Part shown: positions 1 to 12,702 of the stretch, one piece after another
Numbering within the stretch: position 1 is the first letter of the stretch
Layout: every line of letters starts with the position of its first letter
From: Excoecaria cochinchinensis
Taxonomy: Eukaryota > Streptophyta > Magnoliopsida > Malpighiales > Euphorbiaceae
DNA: 64,000 nucleotides
Direction of reading: 5' to 3'
Assembly (NCBI GenBank): GCA_947683425.1
Contig: CANTUQ010000003.1
Location: 7,289,501 to 7,353,500 of the forward strand
Made by a program: the position numbers and the translations under genes
The notes under the pieces: generated by a model
The model's input: the letters and a program-made list of their open reading frames with translations, nothing else
Told to the model about the DNA's origin: nothing
The model's database searches: none

Positions 1-1016
1 GGAGCAAAAAGAAAATCTAAAATATCTTCCTCTTCCTCCTCTACTAGTGTATCTGCCGCAGTCGACGTTTTCGCATCACATCGGCCCTTTGAAGTCTCCT
101 CATCCATCTTCCACACAGCTTCCTCCATCTTTGCCTTTCCTTTCAGCTGGGTGGTTATCATCTTTTCAGTAATTATTTCTTCTGACGTCTCGTGGTCCCA
201 AATTGTCCTACTGGTCATGATTTCTTTATCCCAAAAACCCTTTGCTGGCTTCATTAATCTAATGCCCCAGTCATAGACATCATTAAAAACCTCGAACCCT
301 GGCACAATTCTTCCATCCAGCCATTGCGGCTCATTTTCTCCTGCATAGGCACATGCTGCAGTCGCTGGCACAAAGGTCTTCCGAATATGGGGAACTTCCA
401 ATTTCGACTTCTCGCCCCTCTTTATAGCACCTGTATATCCAAGACCCCTCTTGTCCTTTTGACCCTTAGTGGTAATGGCTGTCGGTATCCCTTGAGAATT
501 CTTGCCCAGCCCTGCACCAGGGAGGAATGACATTTTCTTCATCATATTCAATACCTGGGGGCTTTCTTCCTTCTGCTCTTCTTTGCCTATCATGGTGACA
601 TGAAACCCATTAAACGGCTGCCTGGCTATCTCCAGCACTGAAACCTGATTCTCTTGTGTAGCTTTTATAGTCACGATCTGGCCCTCGTAAGGTATCTTTA
701 CCATCTGATGCAGTGTAGAGGGGACTCCTCCCAATCTATGAAACCATGGTCTGCCTAGCAAAGCTGAGAAATTGGCGGGTATGGGCAACACCACAAACTC
801 TACTTCTGACTCTACCGGTCCCGTTTTCATCACCGCTGTGAAGGTTCCCGAAGCCTGCCTACGCGAGTTGTCATATGCCGTGATGGTAAGATCAGATTTT
901 GCCAACATATCCTCTGTTACCCCAAAAGCTGCTATTGCTACCTGTGGGCATACATTTATGGAAGAACCATCATCCACCATCACACAAGGGGTATGCTTTT
1001 GGTTAATCTGCGCCCT
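1..1016 (-). pseudogene. Tat-type Ty3 protease, G-patch and pre-RT spacer, partial at window edge
   Basis: On the minus strand the frame stays open from 1643 to the window edge. It encodes a retroviral-type aspartic protease with the D-D-G-S-S-I-N-V motif near 925-945, followed by the L-G-R-P-W-F motif, a G-patch (S-F-L-P-G-A-G-L-G-K, near 500-520, ending in G-L-G-Y) and an acidic spacer that leads into RT beyond the edge. It aligns end to end with 60507-61450 of the plus-strand Tat element. At the gag/protease border this copy has an Arg codon (1014-1016) where the other copy has TGA. The protease would process the polyprotein in the virus-like particle. It is partial because the window starts inside it. 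Confidence 0.82.
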
Positions 1017-2735
1017 TATGTACAGAGGGCGATTATGGTTGCGACCTTCTGCCGGCAGATCCGCACTGGTAAAAACAACATTTTCTCCCGATCCTCCTTT
1101 TACTACCTCAAAAAGTTCCGTAGGTGAAATGGTCGTAGCCACGGTTGCTTCGCATAAAGCCTCCACCACCTTCTGCCTATGTGATGGCGACTGTCTCAAA
1201 AGATCCCATATTGAAACCTGAGCCGGCGTCTTTTTCAGTTGCTTAACAATTAGATCTTCCTCTGGCTCCTTTCCCCTTCTATCCTCAATCGGCTCTTGTG
1301 GCTTCTCTACTTCCGGGGCTACCCTTCCACTCCGGGTCATAGCTCCCACTTCTTTTCTCTTTGGTTCTTCTCCTTCCTCTTCCGAACCCCAAAGGTCAAA
1401 AAATGTTTCTAAATCATCACTTTCAGTTCCACTATCATCAGTGGACCAGCAATCGATCACTGCAGCGGGAAGCCCTTCTTCACTCCCCTCATAGAGGCTC
1501 ATGACAGCAGTGTGGGTATCGTTGCCGTATAATTCCTTCAACACAAAGTTCTCGGGCAAACTGGACCCGATCATATTCACTGGCGGAGGCATGTTATTGT
1601 ACCCGGCTTTCTTTTGACCCCCTCTCTTTTCTGGATCTGTGATCTATTTTGAGTCGATCAAATCCTGAATTGCGTGCCTCAAAGTCCTACAGTTATCGGT
1701 TACATGTCCAGTGTACTGATGATATGCACAGTACTCATCGTTTTTGTGTCCTGGCGTGCCTTGAGTTCTCGCAGGTCTGGGCGGTAGGGGTTGCAGCTTA
1801 TTCTCTTTCATCAGTCTTCTTAGTACCCATGATAAGGACCTCCCGAGATTGGAAAAATGTCTCGGAGTGGCGTTTGTAGTTGACACCTCAGCAATCTTCC
1901 TTGTACCACTAGCAGAACTTATTGGTCTGCCGGCCCCTTGACTCCCACAACCTCTCTTAGGATAGTTCTCATTTCCTGCTTTCCTAACAAGGTACTCTCC
2001 CTCGGCCTCAATGGCGATGTCCTTCAGGGACTCCCAATCTTTTAGTCCTTTCATCCTTAATCCATTCCTCAAATACGGGCTCGCATTTTTAATGAACAAT
2101 CGTATTTGATCCTATGTATCTGGTTTCCTCTTCATTTCCATCACCCGATTCCTCCACCGGGTTAGATACTCATGGAAGGACTCTCCTTCTCTCTGCTGTA
2201 ATAGTTCCAGGTCCTTCAGGGTTACCTCCATCCTTGTGCTACAATCATATTGCCTCGAAAATTCTTTTGTCAATAAATCCCAGTCTTCCTTAGTTTGGCG
2301 ATAGACCCCATGATACCAATCCACTGCCGGGCCCATCAAGCTCAAGCAAAAGTACTCAATTTTCTGCTTCCTCGTCAAAGTGGTGCCTTTCATCACCAAT
2401 GAGTACTGCTTTATGTTTGCCAGGGGATCAGATGTACCGTCAAACTTTGGCACGTCCGGCATCTTAAAGTTCATTGGGACTAGATCTTCTCCTTCTAACT
2501 CTTTATCCTCAGGATTCACTCCTTGGCCTTTCGTTAACATCCTTGTCATAGCTTCAAATCTCTCTTCCACCTTCCTCCAGATGGCCTCTTCAACTTGAGG
2601 GGCTTTCCCTTTCTCAGACATACGTTCCTCATATTCCTCGTCTTCCCAATCATCATACAGCCTCGGGACAGGTCTTCCCCTATGTGCCCCCAAAGTAGTA
2701 GCTCTTAGGTTCACGAGTGGCGGCCGAGTTTCAAC
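1017..2735 (-). pseudogene. gag: Tat-type Ty3 gag, two nonsense codons, 5' truncated
   Basis: The capsid-like gag of a Ty3/gypsy element, aligned with residues about 110-675 of the gag at 58581-60506. The retrotransposon gag core is clear (F-K-M-P-D-V-P-K-F-D-G-T-S-D-P near 2470; W-Y-H-G near 2320; Y-D-C-S-T-R-M-E-V near 2240), and a C-x2-H-like stretch (Y-C-A-Y-H-Q) lies near 1730. Two in-frame TAG codons at 2112-2114 and 1644-1646 break it; no frameshift separates the pieces. Similarity stops near 2737, where an in-frame TGA and unrelated AT-rich DNA begin, so the amino end is missing. Any start reported at 2714 would be GTG and is not a real start. Confidence 0.85.
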
Positions 2736-3679
2736 GAATCAATGAACCAACAAATATATTATTCACATACTGTATTTAATTTAAAATCACTATTAATAAA
2801 TTTTAACTTATGGAAAAATCACATAGAAAAGTAAATTTGGTGGCCACATACCAATTTTCTGCTATTTTTGGTCCCTTCATCGTCGCCGGAGCCTCACCGG
2901 AGTCTCGCCGGAGCTCCACCGGAGGCACTGAAACCACCGGAAGGAAGCTCGACGCGTCGGGGTCGATTTTTCGGTGGTCATGCGCCGAGACTGTTCTTCA
3001 TTTCGCCGGAATCGGTGTCGGTAGCTTTTGTTCTTCTCCACACCGATCTGCTCATCGCCGGCGAGTGAGGAGGATCCACGGCCACCGAAAGATTCGTCTG
3101 CTGACCAGGATTCCCATGATGCTGCTCGTGTCATCGTTCGTCGCCGGAGCCGATCGAAAAATGCCAAAGAAGCTCGCGGTTCTTCCTCCCGTTCTCCTGG
3201 AACGACGACACCGCGACAAGGGGAAGACGGCACCGTGATCGGCGGTGCGAGGAGCCAGCTGCTCGCCGTCGACCGTCGCCAGCCACTCGCCCCTCCTGTC
3301 GTGCTCCGCCATTTCTCTCTCTCTCACTCTCTTCTCTTCTCTTCTCTTCTCGGTTTGTTTTTCCGATCTCCCATGTTCTGTCTATCCCCACTTTTCTTTT
3401 TCTATTTTATTTAATTCCCACAAATTATAAACTCATAACTAAAGTTACATGCTATAATTATTTGTTTATAGTATCTATTTACTCTCTATATAATATTTTG
3501 TTGTCTAATTACATGTAAACATATTGGTGTATGTATATATGTCAATAATTTATTTGAATAATTAAATCGGGTAGTTTCGCGAAGATATTCAACCTCTTAT
3601 GCGTCAAAAATTAGCTTTCAATGAATTTGTAGCGTGACAAGTTATTAAATAAAAACACTGAAAATTTTGGGACATTACA
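2736..3679 (-). mobile_element. LTR-like fragment, minus strand
   Basis: The right edge at 3679 reads, on the minus strand, TGTAATGTCCC, a typical plant LTR start. Inside lie a CpG-rich CGCCGG block (2880-3300) flanked by a CT-rich run (3310-3360), the same layout seen in the LTRs at 37883-40733 and 48613-51428, and a TATATAG stretch near 3485. The left end merges into the gag fragment at about 2736 without a recognisable LTR terminus or target duplication. Small ORFs across the CpG block overlap in several frames and look like composition artefacts. Confidence 0.45.
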
Positions 3680-4101
3680 GGTCATGCCAAAGCAATATCT
3701 ACCTAACATGCTCATATTCATTCTACTTGTTCATATAGTACACACGAATATCTCATATTCATATTGGACACTAATCATACAAAATCTCATCAAACATATC
3801 ATTCATATTCCCACTTATGGTAACACATTTTAAACTTTATTATTCATTGTCATTCTTAGCTCAATGAAATATTGCACATAAACTAGGCAACTATCTTGTA
3901 TTCATGCACTTAACTATGTCGCACTTGCTATCCGTGTCACACTCGCGAAAAACCATAAATATGCCTTCTATCGTGCTCGCGGCAGAGCTCGGGCATGCGA
4001 TAGAACACAAAAACACGTCTTTCGTGCCCGTGATAAATCTTGCGCTTGCAACTGAACAGGCCTAGCAAAGCTTTGATTACGGAGCACTCTATCGTGCTCG
4101 C
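3680..4101. mobile_element. LTR remnant with CpG palindromic words
   Basis: Non-coding AT-rich DNA ending in an island (3940-4100) of words such as tcgtgctcgcggcagagctcg. The same kind of island sits inside the LTRs at 10022-12361, 25464-27105 and 36827-54105, so this is probably a piece of that LTR family. No termini can be placed. Confidence 0.35.
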
Positions 4102-5415
4102 TGTAACACCCTTATGACATTCTATACTATACGTACAGCAACTAAAGGCCTCAATTATATTGTCAAACCTAGCATAACAGAATAATACAACAATAAATAG
4201 TTCAGTAAATTTTTTTTTTTCGCATTTAAACATCCATAATAATAGAGCAGTCCATACATAACAATGTTTAAAATTTTCATACATAACCTCTCTATAAATC
4301 ATAAGTTGTATAGTCGATCGAAGTCGTATACATGCCATGCCATACCTATCCTTTCATATCTGCACTAGCTTCTCTTCTCGTTTGACATCGAAAATTCGGC
4401 CACTTAAGAACTTCATATCTTCGTAACCTGCGCACAGTAATAACACTACACACTGAGCATTTAAAATGGCCAGTGGTGGATACATATCCTAAATCTTCCA
4501 TGACTATAATGATAATATGCATGAACATAGAAACATTTTTCTTTATTTAGACTATAAGAACATTGCAATCTTTGAATTTACTTAATTTATATCTTACAAT
4601 AATGTCTTATTCAATCCTTTATGTCAGTTGCTTATTCCTGTACCTTTTAAATCATTTAGTAATTATACCTTAACATTTTCATTTTGGTTATTAGCATTAC
4701 TTTTGACTGCACTGTCATCCTTAACCTCAATACTTTTATGTTCAGTGCACTATTTAATATTCAATCATATTTGGGTACATTACTAGTTACTGACTTATTT
4801 GCTAGAATAGTTATCGTTCCTTGAATATGCCCCTTATTTTATTCTATTAATACTAATCTTTTTACGCTTTATGCTTACGTTACTATTTTTCATTTAATCG
4901 TTTGTTTTACAACACCATGATTAATTAAAGCTGTAATCAAAATACATTTACATTATTTCCTCTTTAATTTCAATCAGCTATATTTATAATACTTTTAAAT
5001 TACCAATAAAGTCTCTCAATACACTTACTTATCTATATACTCAATATTCCTATTAATAAATATTTCATAATTTACTTCAGTATTACTGTGATCAATGATA
5101 CCGTTTAACAGCAACATCTGAATTACCCATTTTATTAATATTATCATCATAACAATTAACATAATTTCTTCATTAGCTTTTAACATTTTGCTGACAGTCC
5201 TAAATTTTTTTAGTTATAAGGTTTTATGACTCATTAATACCCTAACCTTCTAATAACTTTTCGAATATCTATTAACATTTTTACTTTTATGTGTACTATT
5301 TACTAAAGACTTTAAATTCCATTTATTTTATTTTTCACATAACTAGCTCATAGTTATACTACTTGTTAATTATCTTACACTATCTTTTATTTATTTCTGA
5401 TAATTCATTTAATTT
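4102..5415 (-). mobile_element. Truncated LTR, same family as 18237-23542
   Basis: Begins tgtaacacccttatgacatt, matching the left end of the 5.3-kb LTR at 18237, and shares the downstream segment ctgagcatt(t)aaaatggccagtg with 18540-18565. The sense direction is minus, so this is the LTR 3' end. It has no coding capacity and stops at the (TACA)n/(TA)n tract. Confidence 0.6.
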
Positions 5416-6590
<1,175 letters not shown>

Positions 6591-7800
6591 AAACAGTTCA
6601 GGAAAGGTAAATCAGAATTTACCGAAGCTCTTAAAACCCAACTCAATATAATAGAGCATACTTCTACCTCGATACCAGTAGTTATACAAGATACCCTGAC
6701 CGTAACAAAACTGTTAGCACTTTAGATCAGGTATCTGAATCTGAAGAACAACAGCCAAACCATAAAGAGGAGTTGTACAGACTCCATTGGCAAAAAGGCC
6801 AACCTTTGGCCATGACTACAACACCAGACTTGGGCATAGAAAACAGACCAAACATTTTGTCCTAGTCTAAGTTCAATGCCAGTACTGTTTATGAATGGAA
6901 CATAGATGGTATGTCTGAATATAACATCCTTAGTCTTCTACAGTAGATAACTATGGCTTTTCATGCTTACAAAACCCAAACGAATACACCTGATAGAGCT
7001 ATTGCTGAACTCCTTATAGCAGGATTTTCAGGCCAACTGAAAGGATGGTGGGATTACCATCTCACTGCCCAACAGTAATTAGAAATATTAAGTGTTATTC
7101 ATACCACAGAGGATAGAACACCCATTCTCAATGAGTTGAGTAACCCCATATCTGATGCTGTAGCAACTCTAATCCATATGATTAGTCTACACTTCATAGG
7201 CTTCTCATTTAAAAGATAAAAACGCAGAATTGCTTCCAAACCTTAGGTGTAAAAAGCTTTCTGATTTTCAAAACTACAAAACACGTTCTTAACTAGGATT
7301 ATGCTTAGGGAAGATTCCAATCAACCTTTTTAGAAAGAAAATTCTTTGCAGGTCTTCCTACCCTTTTATGGGAAAGAGTTAGGAACAAAATTAAAGAAAT
7401 GTGGGGTATTAGCCAAAATGCCGATAACCATTTAACTTATAGACAACTGGTTAGCTTCACTCAAAAGGAAGGTTTAAAAATCTGCCAAGATTTAAAACTT
7501 CAAAAATATTTAAAATGGGAAATGAAGAAAACTAGGCAAGAACTAAGATCATTTTGTAAACAGTTTGAAGTATCCATGAAAAACCAAATAAAAACATGTG
7601 GAGGATCCTGTTCAAAATCTTACAAAAACCCTCACAAACGATTTTCTTCAAAGCCCAACAAATGGGAGTTTTATACGAATTCTAGGCCTCAAAAATTTCG
7701 CAAGAAAAGGCAATCTTCAAAACAACCCTTTAAATCACAATTTCAAAAATAGGTAACCTATTATAAATGTAACAAACCTGGTCACATTTTAAAAAAATTA
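6591..7800 (+). pseudogene. Viral capsid region with defective zinc knuckle (copy A)
   Basis: Broken capsid-like coding region: the conserved block G-F-S-G-Q-L-K-G-W-W-D-Y-H (near 7020-7060), a basic tail (7600-7750) and a CCHC-like nucleic-acid-binding motif at about 7752-7800. The knuckle reads Y-Y-K-C-N-K-P-G-H, so the first Cys is lost, and the last Cys position is also not Cys. Several stops and frame changes break it; the longest clean stretch is 7399-7752. Known family role: genomic RNA packaging in the virion. Confidence 0.7.
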
Positions 7801-8001
7801 TAGATTCAATAAAAAAAACTCCATGAATTACAAGTAAAGGAAGAAATAATTCAAAAGATTGAAGCACTCCTCCTTGAAGTTACGAAAAGCGAAACTCAAA
7901 CAGAGTCATCAGAAACAGAAGATTCTTTTCAGAATGATGAACTAGCTGCCCTTGATTCCTCTAGTAGTGAGTCGGACACTAGTTTTAAATCAATATATAT
8001 T
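7801..8001 (+). pseudogene. Viral capsid-protease spacer (copy A)
   Basis: Acidic, Ser-rich linker between zinc knuckle and protease domain, collinear with 29035-29260 of copy C2 (minus). It reads partly in the frame of the protease ORF. Confidence 0.55.
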
Positions 8002-8937
8002 TTGACAAAAGACCAAGAATTAATTCTTGATATTATCAAACAAGTGGAAGATTCAAAACTTCAAAAAGAAATCATTGAAAAATTTTTGAACTCTTTTGAA
8101 CCTAAATCTCCAAAGCCTTCCACTTCGATTTCCAAACTCATTCTAAATAGTACTTGTGATCTCACCAAAATTTTAGGTACTAACACAAAGTTAAAACCTC
8201 CTGTGACAATTCAATCACTTCAAGAAGAAATTAAGATTGCCAAACAAGAGATTAAAACTCTTTTATCACGAGATTCTAGTTCTAATGATAATGAGAATGA
8301 AGAAAAAGAAGAAAATGAAACTGCTAATCTAGACTTAAAAAATGGAATTCAAAGTTTAGAAAATGCTCCAAATGATTTCTTGTTTATTTTAAGAGAAATA
8401 ACTACAAGAAAATATTTGGTAGAAATTTCCCTTGTTTTTTCAGACGACTACAAAATGGATATAGTTGCTCTTTTTGATACAAAAGCTGATTTAAATTGTT
8501 TAAAAATCTATATCATTCCAAAAAGATTTTCTAAGAAAATGTCTGAAAAACTTATCGCAGCAAATAACTCCGACATGAAGATCAGATTTAAAACAGAAGC
8601 TTCCATTCAAAATGGAAGCATCTTTATCAAAACTCCTTTTGTTTAACTTGAAAATATCAGCCATGCTATCATTTTGGGGACTCCATTTATCAATATGATT
8701 ACTCCCTATTCTGTTACGTATGATGGTATTTCTTTCAAAACAAACAGAGAAAAAATTGTTTTCCCTTTTGTTGAAAAACCCAAAACAAGAAATCTAAATC
8801 TTTTGAAAGCCTGTTCTGTTTACAAAAGTGAATTGAATTGTATAATTCAAAGAAAACAAAAACATTTACATTTTCTGCAACAGGATATTTCCTTCTTTAA
8901 AATCCAAAAGGGTTTGGAAAATGATTTGGTAAAATAA
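8002..8937 (+). pseudogene. Viral aspartic protease region (copy A), active-site Gly changed
   Basis: Two clean stretches (8002-8646 and 8674-8937) in one frame, separated by a TAA near 8644. The active-site triplet at 8476-8484 reads D-T-K instead of D-T-G, which should abolish activity. Downstream features are preserved: L-G-T-P-F-I-N (near 8670-8690), typical of the C-terminal part of retropepsin folds. An insert of about 20 residues present in copy C2 near 28760 is missing here. Upstream 8002-8350 is a Lys/Glu-rich linker with coiled-coil character. Confidence 0.8.
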
Positions 8938-10021
8938 AGAATTTCTGATTTCCAAAAAATAATTGAAAATGAAATTTGTTCAGAATTACCAAATGCTTTC
9001 TAGAGTAAAAAACAACATATGGTTTATTTTTCATATGAAAATGAATTTTAAGAAAGACAAATTTCAACAAAAGCTAGACCCATTCAAATGAATCATGAAC
9101 TCGAAGAATATTGCAAAAACGAGATTCAAGATTTAAAATAAAAGGGTTCAATCACATAATCCAGATCTCCATGGAGCTGTGCAGCTTTTTATGTTAACAA
9201 AAACTCTAAAATTGAAAGAGGCACGCCTAGGCTTGTAATTAATTACAAACCATTAAACAAGGCTTTAAAATGGATTTGGTAACCTATTCCCAACAAAAAA
9301 GATCTTTTATAAAAACTGCATTCTGCATTTGTTTTCTCAAAATTTGATATGAAATCAAGATTTTGGCAAATTCAGATTGAACCAACAGATCGTTACAAAA
9401 CTACTTTTACTGTTCCATTTGGATAGTATGAGTGGACGGTTATGCCATTCGGTTTAAAAAAAGCTCCTTTAGAATTCCAAAGAATTATGAATGAGATTTT
9501 TAATCCTTTTTCAAACTTTTGTACTGTTTATATAGATGATGTTCTTGTCTTTTCAGAGTCAATCGAACAACATTTCAAAAACCTCAGGACCTTTTTCAAT
9601 GTGGTAAAGAAAAATGGACTTGTTGTTTCCAAAACAAAAATCTCTCTTTTTCAAACAAAAAATTTATTTCTTAGGACATTATATTTCCCAAGGAACAATT
9701 ACTCCTATAGAGAGATCTTTAGCTTTTGCTGATAAATTTTTGTATAGAATTTTAGACAAAACCATGCTTCAGAGATTCCTAGGAAGTCTGAATTATGTTC
9801 TAGATTTTTGTCCAAACATCAACCTGTTAGCAAAACCCTTGCATGATAGGTTGAAGAAAAACCCTGAAGTCTGGTCTGATGAACATACAAGTATAGTTCA
9901 ACAAATTAAGAAACAGGTTAAGGAAATCCCATGCCTGCATTTAGCTGACCCCTTGGCACCTAAAATAGTTGAGACCGATGCATCTGACTTAGGTTATGGA
10001 GGCATTTTAAAACAAAGTGTG
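8938..10021 (+). pseudogene. Viral reverse transcriptase and start of RNase H (copy A)
   Basis: RT fingers-palm blocks are readable despite many stops: P-R-L-V-I-N-Y-K (9230-9250), M-P-F-G-L-K (9442-9459), the catalytic Y-I-D-D at 9529-9540 and the primer-grip/thumb region to about 9830. A frameshift near 9640-9660 moves the sequence to the frame of 9614-10020. RNase H begins with E-T-D-A-S-D (9970-9990), retaining its first catalytic Asp, and is cut at 10021 by the solo LTR; it resumes at 12362. Confidence 0.85.
10017..10021 (+). repeat. Target-site duplication, left, GTGTG
   Basis: Five bases before the solo LTR; the right copy after 12361 reads GTGTA, one mismatch. Confidence 0.6.
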
Positions 10022-12361
10022 TGTAATGACCCAAAAAGGGCCTAGTTGGAATTTGCATGCTAAGTCAAAAATTAAGGGTATTTCGATAATTTGTGCATTT
10101 GGAAATTTGGATAATTAGGACCTAATTGAAGAATTTATCAAAGTGTTTAGTGAAGAGTTTATCGAGTGACTAGTGTGTATGGTACCAAGGATTAAGTGTA
10201 AAGTCAAAGATAGATCTTGGGTCCTATAGGAGTATGCCATGTGTCTTGGTAGGTGAGCATTTAATGAAAAGGGAAGATAGAGGGAAGGGAGGGGCAGAAA
10301 ATGGGATAGCTTCCCGTGGAAGCTATCTCTTTCTCCTCTTTCTTCACTCTTTCCCATTCTCTCTACTCTTCCTTTCTTCATTTTCCGCTCTCAACCCCTT
10401 CCTTGTGTGATTCCTTAAGATTTGAGTAGGATTTCTGAAGTTTGAGCTGGTTCAAGAGGTAAGTACTTGGGTTTTGATTTGGGGTTTCTTCTTCCTTCAT
10501 CTTGTCTTTCTTTGGTTTGAATTTTTGGGTTTGATTTAGTGTGTATTTGGCTGGGTTTTGTGCAAGAAACGGAGAAAAGAAGGAAGAGCAAAGAAAAAGA
10601 GAAAGTGGGATCTTGAAGTAGACGGTTTGAAGCTTCATTTTCAGGTTTGGGAGTGTTTTGCCCTCTTCTCTTTTCAGATCATCTTTGTGTTATGCTTTAA
10701 ATTTGCTGGTGATCTTGAGTGTTAAATTATGTGTAAATGCATCTATTTTATTGAGTTGGATCATTGGTTTGGTATGATTTAAGTTGTAGTGATTTGCATG
10801 AAAAGTTTTGGTATTGAAATAGCATGAGTTAGTGTAAATTCTGGTTTGCATGCTCTTGTGATTTAATTGTGATTTCGTGTTTAAATTAATATAAATTGAG
10901 CATATATTGATGATAGGTATGACTTTGTATGCAATTTAGTGTTGAGGTAAGTGCTAGTGCATGATTGAGTGGATTTGAGTTTTGGTTGAGATGGGAGGTA
11001 GTGCAGTGAAGTTCAGATTCTAGGTAATTTTTATCTCTGTCGCGAGCAAGACGCCTATCGCGAGCACGAAAGAGTGTAGAATGGCCTTTGTGTTGCTGAG
11101 GAGCCCTCTGTCATGAGTGCGACGTAAGTCGCGAGCGCGAAAGAGAGATCGATAGGCCGAGCTTCGGTAAGCCGAGCCCCACCGCGAGCGCGCCTCCGAG
11201 CATGAACGCAAAGGGGAAGTGCTCGATCTCTATCGTGAGAGCGACGTTAGTCAAGAGTGCGACAGAGCTCAGTAGAGTGAGTGTTTGCCGAGCTGTGCTT
11301 CATCGCGAGTGCGTGACGGGGTAGCCTACACTCTGTCGCGAGCACGACACACGTCGCGATCGCGATAGAGGCCCTTCCTGCCTGCCCTATTTTTTCTGAA
11401 TTGTTTCTTCTTGTCCCACTTTGCATGGTTTCTCACTATAGTATGGTTCGTGTTTTGCTAGTGCCTTGCTAAAATTATTGTCCTAGTGTGGTATTAGTGA
11501 ATAATGATAATGATAGTGTTTTGATTTGTGTCTTTGGATAATTTAAAGTATTGTAATTGTGAGTGTGTAGTTGAGCCCAAAGTGTCATAGTAGTGGATAG
11601 ATAATCATGCTTATAAATGGATAGTGAGTGCAGCTGCCTATGTTGCCCCATTTGGGCTTTGCGATGACCCCGCTTAGGGTCTAGTGATTAGTGATAGTGT
11701 TGAGGCTTCAGTCTCCACTTTTTGATACTATTCATAGTATCCCTGTAGTGGAGTGTTCCCATATCCACCACCACTGAAATTCAAGCTATGGTTTGAAGTG
11801 TTTGGCATTTTGCTTAGTGAAGTGTTATGATTATTAACTGATTCCAGTTAGTTTATTTCCTTTATGCATGCTGTTATTAAGTTCTGCTTTCTTTTAATGA
11901 TTATGACTTATGTATCTCTATTTTCCGTTACATAGAGAATTCAGTCTGTTGATGCTTATTTATATATGTTTTTGCCTGATATTATTGTATAGTGCTGTGT
12001 TATCTTTGTTCCTCCCCACTAAGCATTATCAATTAGCACGGGTTGTTTTCTCATGTAGGTGGTAGGTTTTTGTTCCGCTCGAGTTGTGCATCTGCAGGGT
12101 TGGCCACTAGAAGTAGAGTTTTGTTTTATTTTGTGCTCCTCCTGTATTTCTTTTTGTATATCATTTTGGTTATGTAATTAAGTAATTTTTGGGTACAGAG
12201 ATATATGTATTTGATGATGTATATAATACATTTCTGATATATGTTAAGATCATAAGATTTATTATTGTTATTATATGCTTTCTCTGTAATGTATGATTGT
12301 TTTGATTGAGTACCGCGGTAGAGCTCCGGTATCCTTCCAACGACGGTATCGGGGTGTTACA
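10022..12361 (+). mobile_element. Solo LTR in viral RNase H, TGTAAYGACCC family
   Basis: Begins TGTAATGACCC and ends GGGGTGTTACA, precisely splitting the viral RNase H, whose reading resumes at 12362. No internal coding sequence and no second LTR, so it is a solo LTR left by recombination. Internal landmarks: a CT-rich run (10320-10390), a splice-donor consensus AG/GTAAGT at 10459, another GGTAAGT near 10945, a CpG-rich palindromic island (11036-11375), and an end block (12000-12120) shared with the LTR at 36827-54105. Lineage within Ty3/gypsy is not decided by the LTR alone. Confidence 0.88.
11036..11375 (+). repeat. CpG-rich palindromic island in LTR
   Basis: About eight degenerate copies of a word like TCGCGAGCGCGACAGAG spaced irregularly, in both directions, in otherwise AT-rich DNA. 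Confidence 0.7.
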
Positions 12362-12702
12362 GTGTAAGCGAAAAAGAATGCATAGTCTAGTTCACATCTG
12401 CACATTGGAATGATTGTCAGAAAAATTATTCTACAATTATAAAAGAAATTCTTTCAATTGTCATGTGTATTTCAAAATTCCAAAGCGATTTACTAAATCA
12501 GAAGTTTTTACGTCGGATTGATTGCAAATCTGCCAAGGAGGTTTTACAAAAAGATGTTTAAAATATTGCATCAAAATAAATTTTTGCTCGATGGCAAGCT
12601 ATCCTTAGTATATTTGATTTTGAAATTGAATTTATTAAGGGAGATAAAAACTCAATTCCTGATTTTCTAACCGGAGAGTTCCTTCAAAACGGGACTTAAA
12701 AA
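12362..12702 (+). pseudogene. Viral RNase H C-terminal part (copy A)
   Basis: Continuation of the RNase H interrupted at 10021. The end of the domain, I-E-F-I-K-G-D-K-N-S-I-P-D-F-L (about 12625-12670), carries the usual late Asp. Stops and at least one frame change are present. The frame closes immediately before the start of ORF2 at 12703. Confidence 0.75.

Noticed and set aside
2810..3414. Possible host exon in the CpG-rich block
   Set aside because: Short ORFs overlap in many frames on both strands, and the layout matches the CGCCG/CT blocks of the LTRs at 39625 and 50310.
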